Source: Semisulcospira habei (lineage: Eukaryota > Mollusca > Gastropoda > Semisulcospiridae). From it: a DNA stretch of 64,000 bases. Location of the stretch: NCBI GenBank assembly GCA_036245525.1, contig BTPG01000003.1, forward strand, positions 188,454,804 through 188,518,803, read 5' to 3'. Below, piece by piece: positions 50,851 through 60,638 of this stretch. The notes beneath the pieces were generated by a model. It did not search any database. It saw nothing but the letters and a program-made list of their open reading frames with translations, and was not told the DNA's origin. Position numbers and translations under genes: made by a program. Each line of letters starts with the position of its first letter. The stretch's first letter is position 1.

Positions 50851-52140
50851 CGGGATAAAGACAGAGGCGCTGACCCCTGTCAGGAGGTACTGGCAGGTCA
50901 AAATTCCGATATCACACAAGCCTCTCGTCTCCCTCTCTGCATATGGTTAATAATATCGCTATGTCAAGCTGAGTAAGCTGCGTGTCGCGTCACGCCGCGG
51001 ACGGACCGCGGCGAGCCCTGCCAGCACCAACTGTCACTACCTGACCTTACCGTCTTGCAACTGGACAGGAAAAATAAATTTGGACAGGAAGATCTCATGT
51101 GGGCACAACACTTGGCCATTCAAGGTTAAGATCCTGCCTTTTAACGCCGTAACGCAAAGAGAGAAAAAGGAGTACATACCAAAAGGAGAAATGGAGAACC
51201 TCCATGTGCCTTTAGTTGAAGTCTGCAGGTCCTCAACAGTCACTGCTGTCGAACTGTAGCAATGTCACAGTCCGGGACCACCTTACCGTCTCTTTTTTTT
51301 TTTTCCCCACCTGCGAGTCGAAAAGTATCGGACCGCTGCACTATCACAGTTTACTTGCGCTCGAGAAGAAAACGTGCAACGTCTAACCCACCAAACTCAT
51401 TCACAGGAGACTCAGCGAGCATGTCCGCGTGACCCTAGGACGCGGCTCTAAAAACATCGCCTTCTGCGGGGCTTGAACCCAGGTTACCTGCATGCAGAGA
51501 AAGTACTGCACCGCTGTACTATCGCGATTATCCGTTGCAAAAGCACTTGACGTTTAACGATTCACTTCCATCACCCACAAGTACAGAGTAAACCGCGAAG
51601 TCCCCAAAACAACTGAACGAAACTGAATCACACCACTTTCGATCAGGCATATTTAGATTCCGATTGGTTGCGCTAACCAGAGGACCCAACTGATTGGCTC
51701 ATAACCCCCGAGGGGACGCGATGGCTCGGAGGTAATGAGCTGCAAGTCAGCGAAGAAATGGCAACCGTAAGCGGACCATGTCAGCGCTATGTCCGCCGAG
51801 GATAATTATCGGCTGTACAACATAAGACGGCAAATTCAGAAGAGCTAGCGTCTCAGAAAGCGAACCATCAAGCGCACGAGGCCGAGGTCGAATCGGGCCC
51901 GGGAAGCAACGCACCACCGCACCGGTTGAAGTGCGAAGAAAACGAAAATATCCAAAGGCAGGCATGGGAATTGCCCAAGCAAAATCATCTGCAATGGGAC
52001 CTTCAACCTGATACAAAACAGGGCCGGATCACTTGGCTCTAGGGCAGGGAGGGGGCATGGGGTCCAACTTTTCCTTTGGGACCTTGAACCTGATACAAAA
52101 GGCCTCCACCATGCTAGATCTTGTTTCCGCGAAGGCCGAA
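50851..52140. other. Unassigned 1.3-kb stretch in DIRS E
   Basis: Contains a tRNA-like SINE head (51455-51532) and a similar scrap at 51325-51352. Otherwise no coding frame or known repeat is seen. Confidence 0.45.
51455..51532 (-). repeat. tRNA-like SINE head, copy 2
   Basis: The minus strand reads ATCGCGATAGTACAGCGGTG, then a B-box-like GGTTCAAGCCCCGC. Matches copy 1 at 11956-12040. The B box is closer to the tRNA consensus here. Confidence 0.6.
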
Positions 52141-52156
52141 AAATCAAACAGTGGGT

Positions 52157-52187
<31 letters not shown>

Positions 52188-52330
52188 GGGGGTCTGGGCG
52201 CCAGAAAATCAAACAGTCGGGGGGGGGGGGGGGGGGGGGGGGGTACACGACGGACCTTCCATGCTTCTGGGTGCCGGAAAACCAAACGTGGGGTGGGGTG
52301 GGGGGGTGGGGGGGGGGGCTTGGGTCTGCC
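52140..52330 (+). repeat. G-rich tandem repeat
   Basis: Three degenerate units, each with an AAAATCAAACAGT or AAAACCAAACGT block followed by a long G run (up to about 26 bases). Likely able to form G-quadruplexes, and prone to length error in assembly. Confidence 0.75.
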
Positions 52331-52667
52331 CGCTTAAGTTCTGAGTTTACTGCGCAGCGTGCGGCGCACTCAGGCTGACCACAGACACAGCCTGCCGTGT
52401 CATATTCTGTCGCGAAATAAAACCGGTGCTTTGCTCGTTTTGCTACCCACAATGGTTTTTCGCGAACACGCCTTTTTAATTTCGCGGACGATTTCTTTTT
52501 CCCGCGGAATTTTGCGGACAATTCCCATGCCTAAAACGGTAGTGCGACCGCTGGTCAGGAAGTTCCGGGCCCCCTGGCATTACCTCGTCAAGTCAAGAGA
52601 CCAGTAGGAAAACCAAAATCCGAATTATGAAGGGAGGCAAAGGCTGAAGGCAACCTGCTTGCAGGAA
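52331..52667. other. Unassigned stretch before DIRS E terminal repeat
   Basis: About 340 bases with no coding frame. It includes two related blocks (TTTTTAATTTCGCGGACGAT and CGCGGAATTTTGCGGACAAT). Confidence 0.4.
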
Positions 52668-52882
52668 GCTAAGCGCGAAAACTGGTGATGCTACGCACTT
52701 GCCTGTATGAGGTAAGGGAAGCTACTCAGTGAAGGGAAGCTACTCAGGGATGTTGGTACAGCTCACTCGGGTGGTTCTCCAGTGGCGTTGCTGTACACAA
52801 CGATCCCTGGGCTGAAATTGATAGGCTAAGTGCTACTTCCATATAGTAATGCCACTGTTAATGTTTTTCGAGGAAACAAATG
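52668..52882 (-). repeat. DIRS E right (5') inverted terminal repeat
   Basis: Complement of the left repeat. The inner motif AGTAATGCCACTGTTAATG is altered from CATCGGTAATG. Ends TTTTTCGAGGAAACAAATG and joins the first mini-element directly. Confidence 0.82.
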
Positions 52883-52912
52883 AATTTTCTCTAAAATGTA
52901 TTTTTCGAAAAA
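52880..52912 (-). repeat. Mini-DIRS element 1, left part
   Basis: The first 33 bases (ATGAATTTTCTCTAAAATGT and on) of a 114-bp mini-element whose remainder is at 60258-60341. DIRS F is inserted between the two parts, at AAAT. Confidence 0.75.
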
Positions 52913-53123
52913 TTAATTTTTCTCTAAAATGTATTTTTTCGAAAAATACTTACCGATGACATGACTTTGTGGAACAGTCTACTAGCTTACCCAATTTTAG
53001 CCTAAGAACCCGCTGTGCTCCCACACCACCCGGGAGGCACTCGTGGATTCCTAACCAGGGTCGTAAGTAGTCTCCCATGCTCATCCGGCCACGTGCTACG
53101 TGGTGTGACAACCAGTCAGGATA
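52911..53123 (-). repeat. DIRS F left (3') inverted terminal repeat
   Basis: Begins AATTAATTTTTCTCTAAAAT and contains TTACCGATGACATGACTTTG. From there inward it is complementary to 60066-60240. Confidence 0.84.
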
Positions 53124-53159
53124 CTTAGCTCACCAGCGGCAAGCGGGGCAGGTGGGAGG

Positions 53160-53270
53160 GTCCTCCGAGTCATGTCATCAGTACGTATTTTTTTTAAAAA
53201 TACATTTTAGAGAAAAATTAATTTGTTTCCTCAAAAACATTACCGATGACATGACTTTGTGGAAGAATTG
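53160..53270 (-). repeat. DIRS F internal complementary region
   Basis: Contains GAGAAAAATTAATTTGTTTC, the complement of both tips joined, between CATGTCATCAGTACG and TTACCGATGACATGACTTTG. Confidence 0.8.
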
Positions 53271-53394
53271 CGAAAAGTCGGAGGGTGCCGCTGAAAACCT
53301 TTCAAGAACACCCTGAAGGGACTTAGCCAGCCCATTGCTCCTGATCGCACACTCCCGACAATTTTAGCTAAGTGCATACCTACAGCACAACTGG

Positions 53395-54480
53395 CGTCGG
53401 GAGGGAGTGTTGCGCCGCGGCAATGTCCCCCACCAGTGCGAGGCGGTCTCACTGGCCTGCCAAATCTCTGAGGTAAAAACAGGCGAAGGTTGACTCAGCC
53501 TGCCAGCCTACTGCGGCCACGAGGTCCTTGACAGCACAGTTGCGGTCGAAGGCGACACTCGCGGCCATGGCTAGAACTTCGTGCGCGCGGATCTTTAGCC
53601 TCTCAGCTCCCCGTGGGGAGAGGTCCTGATAGGCGGACCGTATGACCCAGCGGAGCCAGGAAGAAATCGTCTGGGCCGTGATGTCGGTTCTGCCCGTGGT
53701 CAGCAGCAAAAAGTGGCGAGTCCTTCCCCTCCGGAAGGCCTTGGAGCGGCGAAGGTAGATTCACAGGGCGCGCACGGGATCTTGCTGCCTGGTCTCCCGG
53801 GGAAAGTCTACCCCTTTTAGCGACCGTACGGTGATCACCTGGGGCACAGTCAATGGAGACCTAGTCTTGGCGAGGAAGGAAGTATCAGTGAGCAGCTGTA
53901 CGGAGCCATCCGTCCAGAACTGCAGGCAGGCAGATCGCGCAGAGAGCGCGTAGAGCTCGCTGACTCGGGCCGCCGTGGCCAGTGCCAACAGGAAGCAGGT
54001 CTTCCGAGTCACATCCGCAAAGCGGGCCAGTGGGAGCGGTTCAAAACGGTCAGAATTCAGCCAGGTGAGTACCCAGGGAAGGTCCCAGTGTGGAATCAGC
54101 GAATGTGGAACCGGGCGCTGGAGGCCAAAATGCGCCATAAGGTCGGCGAGGTCCTTGCATGCGCCGGGATCGGGTCGGCCGAGATGTCGGTAAGTGTCGG
54201 CAATCATGGACAGGCAACCCCTGATCATAATGGGAGCCAATCCTTGGTCACCAAAGAGCCGGAGGAAGAAGTCCGCGAGCTGGGGAGTAGTCAGTTCGGT
54301 GGGGGAGACGTGACAGAGCACCAGGACCGTAGTACTCGCCACTTTCCCTCGTAGGCACGTCTGGTCGAGGGTTTGCGGGCTGTAGCGATCGCGTTCACTG
54401 CTGCACTCGAGAAGCCTCTAGTGGTGAGGGCTTGCCACACAACCGCCAGGCGTGAAGGAGAAGCCGCTCTGGGCACGGGT
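53395..54480 (-). pseudogene. DIRS F tyrosine recombinase, inactive
   Basis: The core-binding start (ARKPSTRRAYEGKWRVLRSW) ends at a frame break near 54310. The next frame, 54342-53761, reads LAPIMIRGCLSMIADTYRHL and ALATAARVSELYAL. A stop at 53761 and a shift lead to 53709-53449 with IRAHEVLAMAASVAFDRNCA, where the arginine of HxxR is leucine, and STFACFYLRDLAGQ. Loss of the catalytic arginine and the breaks make it inactive. Confidence 0.86.
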
Positions 54481-56171
54481 GAAACAGCGGCTGGCGGGGT
54501 TGCTTGAGCATTGTCCTCGGGGTGGGCAGCAGCAGGGGGGGGGGTCCCGTGGTGAGACTGAGGTCGGTGGTCCAAAATCTGTTCCACAACGGGGCCACCA
54601 GCAACAGGACTGCATTGCATCCTCGGAGCTTGAGCAGAACCTTGAGGACCAGCACCGTCGGCGGGTACGCGTAAGCGACGAGTCTGTCCCAAGGGATGGA
54701 GAGCCCGTCGACTGCCCAGGCCAGGGGTTCTGGAATCGGGGAGACAAAGAGGGGAAGTGGGCGATTCCACCACGTGGCAAAGAGATCGATCATGGGAGTC
54801 TCCCAGTGTGCGCAGATCAGGCGAAAGATGTCCTGTCGCAGGGTCCATTCTGTGTGGAGAAGTTGTCCGCGCCGCGAAAGGGAATCGGCTAGCACATTCA
54901 GGTGTCCCGGGATGTGTCGTGCCCGGAGGGAGATACCGTGGTCCTCGCACCAGCGTAGGAGTTGGTAGAGGAGGATGCACAGGTCGGGAGAGTGGGTTCC
55001 ACCCTGCTTCTGTATGTAGGCAACGACTGTGGAGTTGTCTGAGAGGACGAGCAGCTCCTGCGAATGAAGAATGGGTTCCCATGCGCGGAGCACCTGCCAA
55101 ACTGCGTTCACTTCCAGCCAGTTGATGTGTCGGGGCGCTAGGTCCGGGGCCAGCGGCCCGCCATCATGTGAAAACTAGGAAGCAGGTGAGCGCCCCACCC
55201 AGCGAGACTTGCATCCACACAGAGCGAGAGGCGGGGCGGGGGAGAGGCGAGGGGAACTCTGGAACTGAGCCAAGAGATGTCCGTCCAGCATAGAAGATGG
55301 GGACGAAGCATCGGGGAGATGGACACCGGTGCAGAGAGGTCGCCAGAGGACGGCCGCCAGTGGAGCAGGAGATGCAGCTGGAGAGGTCGGGAGTAAACAC
55401 GACCGAGTGGCAGGAGATCCGCCACCGCATTCATCAGGCCTAGTAGCTGGAGCCAAACTTTGGCGGGAACTGCATTCTCCTGGGCTACCAAACGGGCCAG
55501 GGCGGCCAGCTTCAGGATCCGAGGCTCTGGAAGTCTCACCCTGTTGAGGTCGGTCGCAAACTCCATGCCCAGGTATACAAACCGGTGGGAAGGTGTGAGG
55601 TCCGACTTGCCTGCGTTGACCAGGAAGCCCAGGCGGGTCAACAGCCGAAGCAGCGCATCCCTGTTCGTAGGCCTCCGACTGGTTCCGCAGAAGCAGGTCG
55701 TCCAAATAATTTGAGGTTGGACTGGCGGAAGACTGTCGGGCCTTGGCAACAACGGCGTCCATGAGGCTGGTGAAGACCCAGGGGCTGAGGTTGAGGCCAA
55801 AGGGGAGGGCACGAAACTGGTAAACCGTCCCGTCAAAAGCAAAGCGCAGGTACTGCCTGGAGGAGGGATGTATGGGGACGTGGAGGTACGCATCGGCCAG
55901 GTCCAGACTGACGGCAAAGTCCATGGGCTGCACAGAGGCCGGAGTGCCCTGGCTGTCTCCATGCGAAACGACGGGGTCGCGATGACCTTGTTCAAGGACG
56001 AAAGATCGATGACCGGACGCCACTTGCCGCAGGGCTTGGGAACCACGAAGAGGCGGCTGTAGAAGGCTGGGGAGTCGTGTTGCAAGACGACCTCTGTGGC
56101 GTCCTTTTGCAGCAAAGCAGCAATCTCGCCTCGAAGGGCCTCGGCTTTGAGGTGATCGGTCGGCATGTCGG
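54395..56171 (-). pseudogene. DIRS F RT, RNase H and Dam-like region, frameshifted
   Basis: Positions 56171-55950 read LLQKDATEVVLQHDSPAFYS, then LFVVPKPCGKWRPVIDL. The palm (VSLDLADAYLHVPIH, FRALPFGLNLSPWVF, SNYLDDLLLRNQ) is in a second frame after a shift near 55940, and LGFLVNAGKSDLTPS follows after another near 55680. RNase H includes LCVDASLAGWGAHL, LVLSDNSTVVAYIQKQGG and HLNVLADSLSRRG. The Dam-like part has WETPMIDLFATWWN and AYAYPP. The catalytic residues survive but the frame does not. Confidence 0.87.
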
Positions 56172-56185
56172 TCCACACGGGACAG

Positions 56186-56572
56186 ATTGATTGATTGATT
56201 GTACATTGCTTAACGTCCCGACAGCAACAAGGCTTTCTCAGGACGTGCCTGCACTGCTTGTGAAAAAAAACTAAACAGAAAATTGAATGTATGTCGCCAG
56301 CCGGTCAAATACGTTAAATAAACCTACAACATGGGGCCTAAATAAAGCTAAGACCATTTAGCAACACACATCCAATATCAAGAGCTACAGGCAGTGCAGA
56401 CAGTAGGGAGAGTTTTAAAAAGGCAAATTCAGGTGAATGGACAAAGGGTAGACAGAAACACATGCCCCAGAATAGAGAGAAAAACCCACCCTGTGGGGCT
56501 GACCAGGGTGACCCTGGGAACTAAAAAATACCTAACCCCACCCAAGTCCCCCAGGGCAGACCCGGGTGGGGA
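56186..56572 (-). mobile_element. SINE-like element, copy 3
   Basis: Within the RT leader of DIRS F. Perfect 14-base duplication TCCACACGGGACAG (56172-56185 and 56573-56586). The minus-strand tail is (AATC)n, longer than in the other copies. Confidence 0.9.
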
Positions 56573-56586
56573 TCCACACGGGACAG

Positions 56587-57314
56587 CGTCGTAGCGGCGG
56601 CAGAGACCGAAAGGTGATGAGGAGGCCCTCCATGACAGTGGAGAGGACCCAGGGGTCTTCTGGCAGCAGCGATCGCCATACGTCGCTGCGAAGGGCGAGC
56701 CTCCCACCGACTGGAGGCCCCGGGACGGTCGGCAGGGGTTAGGGCGGAGACGAGTCAGGGGGCCCTCCCGCGCCCAGGGCGGTGGGCGGGCTTGGGCCAG
56801 GCTGGGGCAGAGGTCAGGACCGGGCGGGAGCGGCCTAAGGCGGGGGCACAGAGGGAAGCCCGGGGCCGGGCAGCGGAGGGGGGGGGGGGGCGGTCGCAGA
56901 GGGTCTGAAGAACCACAGGGCGCGACCCACGGCCTTGCGGGCTGCCGGAAAGCGAGGGGGGAGGGGGGGGGGGGCAGAGCTACTGGGCCAACGGTCCTTA
57001 TTCGCCTCCTTCAGCGACTGCCAGGCGGGGCCAAACAGAAGAGGGCTGCCGACAGGAGCGCGGCGGAGCTGCGACCTCACATCGGGGGGCAGACCGGGGC
57101 AGGCCCGTAGAATGACGTCACGCCGCATCAAATCACAGTTGGCGGAGGCAGCCATGGAGTTAACCATGGAGTTGACAGACGAGTGGTAGGCTGCCCGGTT
57201 AGCCGCCGCGGCCAGGGAGTGGAGGTCCGTCAACAGGGGCAAGAGGGAAGAGTGCAGGCGCCTGTCCCGGGGGGAGCGACTGCGATGGCCATGAGGTGAA
57301 AGGGTCCGATCCAA
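56587..57314 (-). pseudogene. DIRS F gag C-terminus and RT leader
   Basis: Positions 57314-56835 give NRAAYHSSVNSMVNSMAASA, NCDLMRRDVILRACPGLPPD and LLFGPAWQSLKEANKDRW. SVNSMVNSM is a small in-frame duplication. G runs near 56879-56890 and 56962-56974 read as prolines. Between 56587 and 56835 the RT leader (LLPEDPWVLSTVMEGLLITF-like) overlaps the gag end. The gag middle (LDEAARLI to FRQ.W) is missing. Confidence 0.8.
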
Positions 57315-57408
57315 AGGATGGCTCCGACGCGAAGAGGGTGCAGGCGCCGGGCGGACAAACTCTGAGATGAGCGAACGTGGGGGCGTGGCGGAGAAGCGTA
57401 AGACGAAG

Positions 57409-58098
57409 TCAAGCGGGAGGAAGAGGAAGAAGGCCGAGGGCTGCGTATGTCACCGCGATGTGTTCCACGGGAGCTCGATCCAAAGAGCGGCGCCTGGAGG
57501 TCTGGGTATCGCGCAGTCGGTCCGATCTGCCACTATGTCTCTGACGGGGCGACAAAGGTCGCGGCGGCTGGGCCTCAGTGAGGGGGGCACGCTGCCGGCT
57601 AGACGACTCGCCGTAGGAGTCAGCGGGCTTAGCAGCGGGGGAAACGTCAGTACCGCCGGAGTGAGGCAGAAGTGTCGACAAGGTTCGCTGCAGGCCAGGC
57701 TCAGTGAGGCTGGTGCTCTGCCGGCTGGGCGACTCGCCGTAGGAGTCAGCGGACATGGACGGTGTGGTCACCGTAGCAGTAACAGTCTTAGCATGCGAGC
57801 CGTAGTCGCGTGACGTACGTTCCCCCAAGACAGAGCAGGGGCGCTTGATCACTTCCCGTAGCGCGGAGGGGGATCCCATGGCAGACGGGTGGTCACCGGC
57901 CGGTGTCGGACGCTCGCGCTGGTAGAAGCTCCATAGTTGTGACCAAACTTCCTCCGGGAAAGAGGAGCAGACAACGCACACGTGGTCGGAGGCGCAGCCG
58001 GTACACGGGAGGCACACTGTATGCCGGTCGCTCGGCCACTGAAAATCGCCGCATTGTAAGCAGGTGTGCACCTGGCAGCTGCAACACATAACAGACAT
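57409..58098 (-). pseudogene. DIRS F gag, N-terminal part with DSYGES repeats
   Basis: From ATG at 58098 the frame reads MSVMCCSCQVHTCLQCGDFQ, CLPCTGCASDHVCVVC and EEVWSQLWSFYQRERPTPAG. Two spaced repeats start ADSYGESPSRQSTSLTEPG and ADSYGESSSRQRAPLTEA. The frame ends at 57409 before the conserved body, so a deletion or shift separates it from the C-terminal half. Function lost. Confidence 0.82.
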
Positions 58099-58259
58099 GG
58101 AAGGTGACCGGAAGCGGGGTACCTGCGGCCCCGCACTCGAAACGACCGAAACGCGACATGCGATGAGAAAGAACAAAAAGTTCACGCCCGAAGCCGCCGT
58201 CCGGCCCTGCCCACGGCTGTTCAAGGCCTCCCATTTAGTTTTGAGGCGCGCGCGCATGC

Positions 58260-59740
58260 GGCGCTGTAAGATAAGGAGCCGCGCAGCGTGTCGTCTGTTA
58301 ATACCGCCGGCTGGCAGCACAGAGCTGAGCGCAATCTGTTACGGCTGTGCAACTATAGTCGCGCTATTCTTGTCACTGTTTTACTCGAGCACGCTATGTG
58401 TGCACACGCTCAGCGCTGACCGTGTGCCACACGGGATACATTTTAATGGCACCGGTCATTTACCGCATGTTGTTTAAGCTGTACAGAACGTATGTTGTAT
58501 TTAAGACATACACTTAATAGCTAAGAAAATAAGCTTTCTGCAGACACTAGACATGCTTAGGAAAATGAAGATGAGCAATGCATGCAACGGACTAGAAGAC
58601 AGGCAATCGGCGTGCAGTTTACCGTGAAGACAACGCAAATCTGTTGCAAATGACGTCTTTCAACTCATGCAAAGTACTTTTGCGAAAATTATGGTTCAGG
58701 CCAGCGATCATCGTATACCGCTATTACGATAAGCACTACTCAAAATGTCAGATTTACCTTGCGATCTCGGTGGGTCCTGAAATGGGATGATGCGTCATTG
58801 GTAATCCAGTGTTAGACATACGGAAAGTTCTTGGGTGAACGCCGTAATCTCCACACATAGTTGATGTCGGAGGCAGTGAAAATGTTCAAAATAATTCACA
58901 GTTCATATGCAGGGTTAGCGGCAGTGTCAGTTGCACACTTTGTATAGGTGAAGTTGTCTTTAGCATTCCACTAAATCTTACAAAATCGGAAGCCGAGCAA
59001 TCCACTTTACTAACAAATCAGATGGGACACCCACAGTGAAAACTGAAACCGACACTCTTACTGGTGATCAAATGGCTATTTTGACTAGTCGTAAATTAGA
59101 TAAACACAGAACAGTGCAGGCTAAAATGTATCAGTCTCAAGACAGTTTATTTCACAGAGAGACCGAGTCCTGCGTGTACTGACTTGAGTTACCGGCGGCT
59201 CTCTACACATTCCTTTCACATGTTTGGCTTCTTCATCTGTACATACATCAATACCATGAAAAGCAGAAAGATCGTAGTCTACATAATCAACGCACAGTTT
59301 AAAGTGTTAAAGTCTGTCTTTCCTTTGCCTTTTAATTGCTCTGCACGACAAATCCTGCACAAACTACTCAATCGTTCCATGTGGTTTGAATAGGAATATT
59401 GTGTGTCAGACTCCATTCTAAATGTCGGCGAACTACACTCACATGCTGGTCTATAAAACTTTCTATAAAAAAATCACCGGTAAATCTATCCAGTAAAAGA
59501 AAAGCACTTACTTGTAGCACTACGTTACACTGACACATATCACTCATTGAAAATCCAAACAAAAGTATTTTAAAAGAACAGTAAAGTTTTAAAGACAGAA
59601 AGACAGCACAAATTTGGCATTCGGCCCACATAAAATAGTAAGCGTAAGGAAGGCCTACTATCAGGCGGTACCAGATGCCCCTCGGAATGCATTGTAACTA
59701 GGTCACCTCGCCACCTGATAAGCTAGTGCGGCACTCCCCA
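58260..59740. other. Unassigned 1.5-kb insertion in DIRS F leader
   Basis: AT-rich DNA unlike the compact leader of element C. No inverted ends, target duplication or coding frame could be recognised, so its nature is open. Confidence 0.45.
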
Positions 59741-60065
59741 ACTAAATGTGTTGGCTTGTAGAAGAACTGAACAGTCGTGTGCCGGGCGAGACGCAGGCAG
59801 AGACCGAGGCCTTACCTTTCCATGGCGGCCGGGACAGAGGGGGAACGCTCAGCACAAACCACCGCGGGCGCCTGAAGGGAAACGAAGACCCAGGGCACAC
59901 CAACCCCTGCGCCGAGTACCCACGAGGCCAAGCAGGAAGGAACCCAAGGTGTAGGAAGAGAGGCAGCAGGAAAGGCAAGGAGTAGAACAGCAGGCAACGA
60001 ATCGGTCGCACCGTACACAGTCCAACGGGTTAGGGTCCTGTAGGCTAAAACGCGTCCGTACGCTA
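59740..60065 (-). promoter_or_regulatory. DIRS F 5' leader with donor-like motif
   Basis: Contains, on the minus strand, GGAAAGGTAAGGCCTCGGTC near 59824, a strong 5' splice donor consensus that recurs in leaders of B (near 4696) and D (near 40075). Confidence 0.45.
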
Positions 60066-60260
60066 ACAGTTAAGTAGACTGACTGGTTGACACACCACGT
60101 GGCCAGATGGGCATGGGAGACTACTCACGACCCTGGTTAGGGATCCCCGAGTGCCTCCCGGGTGGTGTGGGAGCACAAAGGGTTCTTAGGCTAAAATTGG
60201 GTAAGCTAGTAGACTTTTCCACAAAGTCATGTCATCGGTAATGTTTTTGAGGAAACAAAT
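60066..60260 (-). repeat. DIRS F right (5') inverted terminal repeat
   Basis: Complement of the left repeat up to AAGTCATGTCATCGGTAATG, then the tip TTTTTGAGGAAACAAAT, joined to ACTTACCGATGGCATTACTA of mini-element 1. Confidence 0.85.
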
Positions 60261-60569
60261 ACTTACCGATGGCATTACTAATAGGCTAAGCGTAACTTCC
60301 TATTAGTAATGCCATCGGTAAGGTTTTTGAGGAAACAAATGGATTTTTCTCTAAAATGTATTTTTCCGAAAAATACTTACCGATGGCATTACTAATAGGA
60401 AGGTACACTTAGCCTATTAGTAATGCCATCCCTAAGGTTTTTGAGGAAACAAATGGATTTTTCTCTAAAATGTATTTTTCCGAAAAATATTTACCGATGG
60501 CATTACTAATAGGAAGGTACACTTAGCCTATTAGTAATGCCATCCCTAAGGTTTTTGAGGAAACAAATG
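60258..60569 (-). repeat. Tandem array of 114-bp mini-DIRS elements
   Basis: Holds the end of mini-element 1 (60258-60341) and complete mini-elements 2 (60339-60455) and 3 (60453-60569). Each unit starts ATGGATTTTTCTCTAAAATG, has arms CTTACCGATGGCATTACTAA and complement, and ends GAGGAAACAAATG. Units 2 and 3 differ at about one base. They carry no gene, only the two DIRS ends. Confidence 0.88.
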
Positions 60570-60638
60570 CATTATAAACAAGGCACAAATTGTGCGCAAC
60601 TGTCTACTGCACATACAAACGCAATACAAATATCTAAC

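Larger units (their letters stand above)
45833..52882 (-). mobile_element. DIRS-like element E, rearranged
   Basis: Closest to element D by its terminal repeats. Left repeat and ICR at 45833-46165, recombinase 46258-47330, an extra recombinase piece 47330-47835, a hAT insertion 47939-49451, scrambled RNase H/RT pieces to 50280, gag start 50279-50850, a 1.8-kb non-DIRS stretch and the right repeat 52668-52882. Both outer ends show ATG, without target duplication. Confidence 0.82.
52911..60260 (-). mobile_element. DIRS-like element F, degenerate
   Basis: Same subfamily as element C (terminal repeat with CCCAATTTTAGCCTAAGAAC). Recombinase 53395-54480, RNase H-Dam and RT up to about 56680 split by a SINE-like copy, gag 56835-58100, a long leader with an insertion, and the right repeat 60066-60260. 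It is inserted inside mini-element 1 without target duplication. Frameshifts throughout. Confidence 0.88.

Noticed and set aside
51747..52016. An 89-residue open frame in DIRS E
   Set aside because: No similarity to DIRS proteins or other families is recognised, and it lies in an unassigned insertion next to G-rich repeats.
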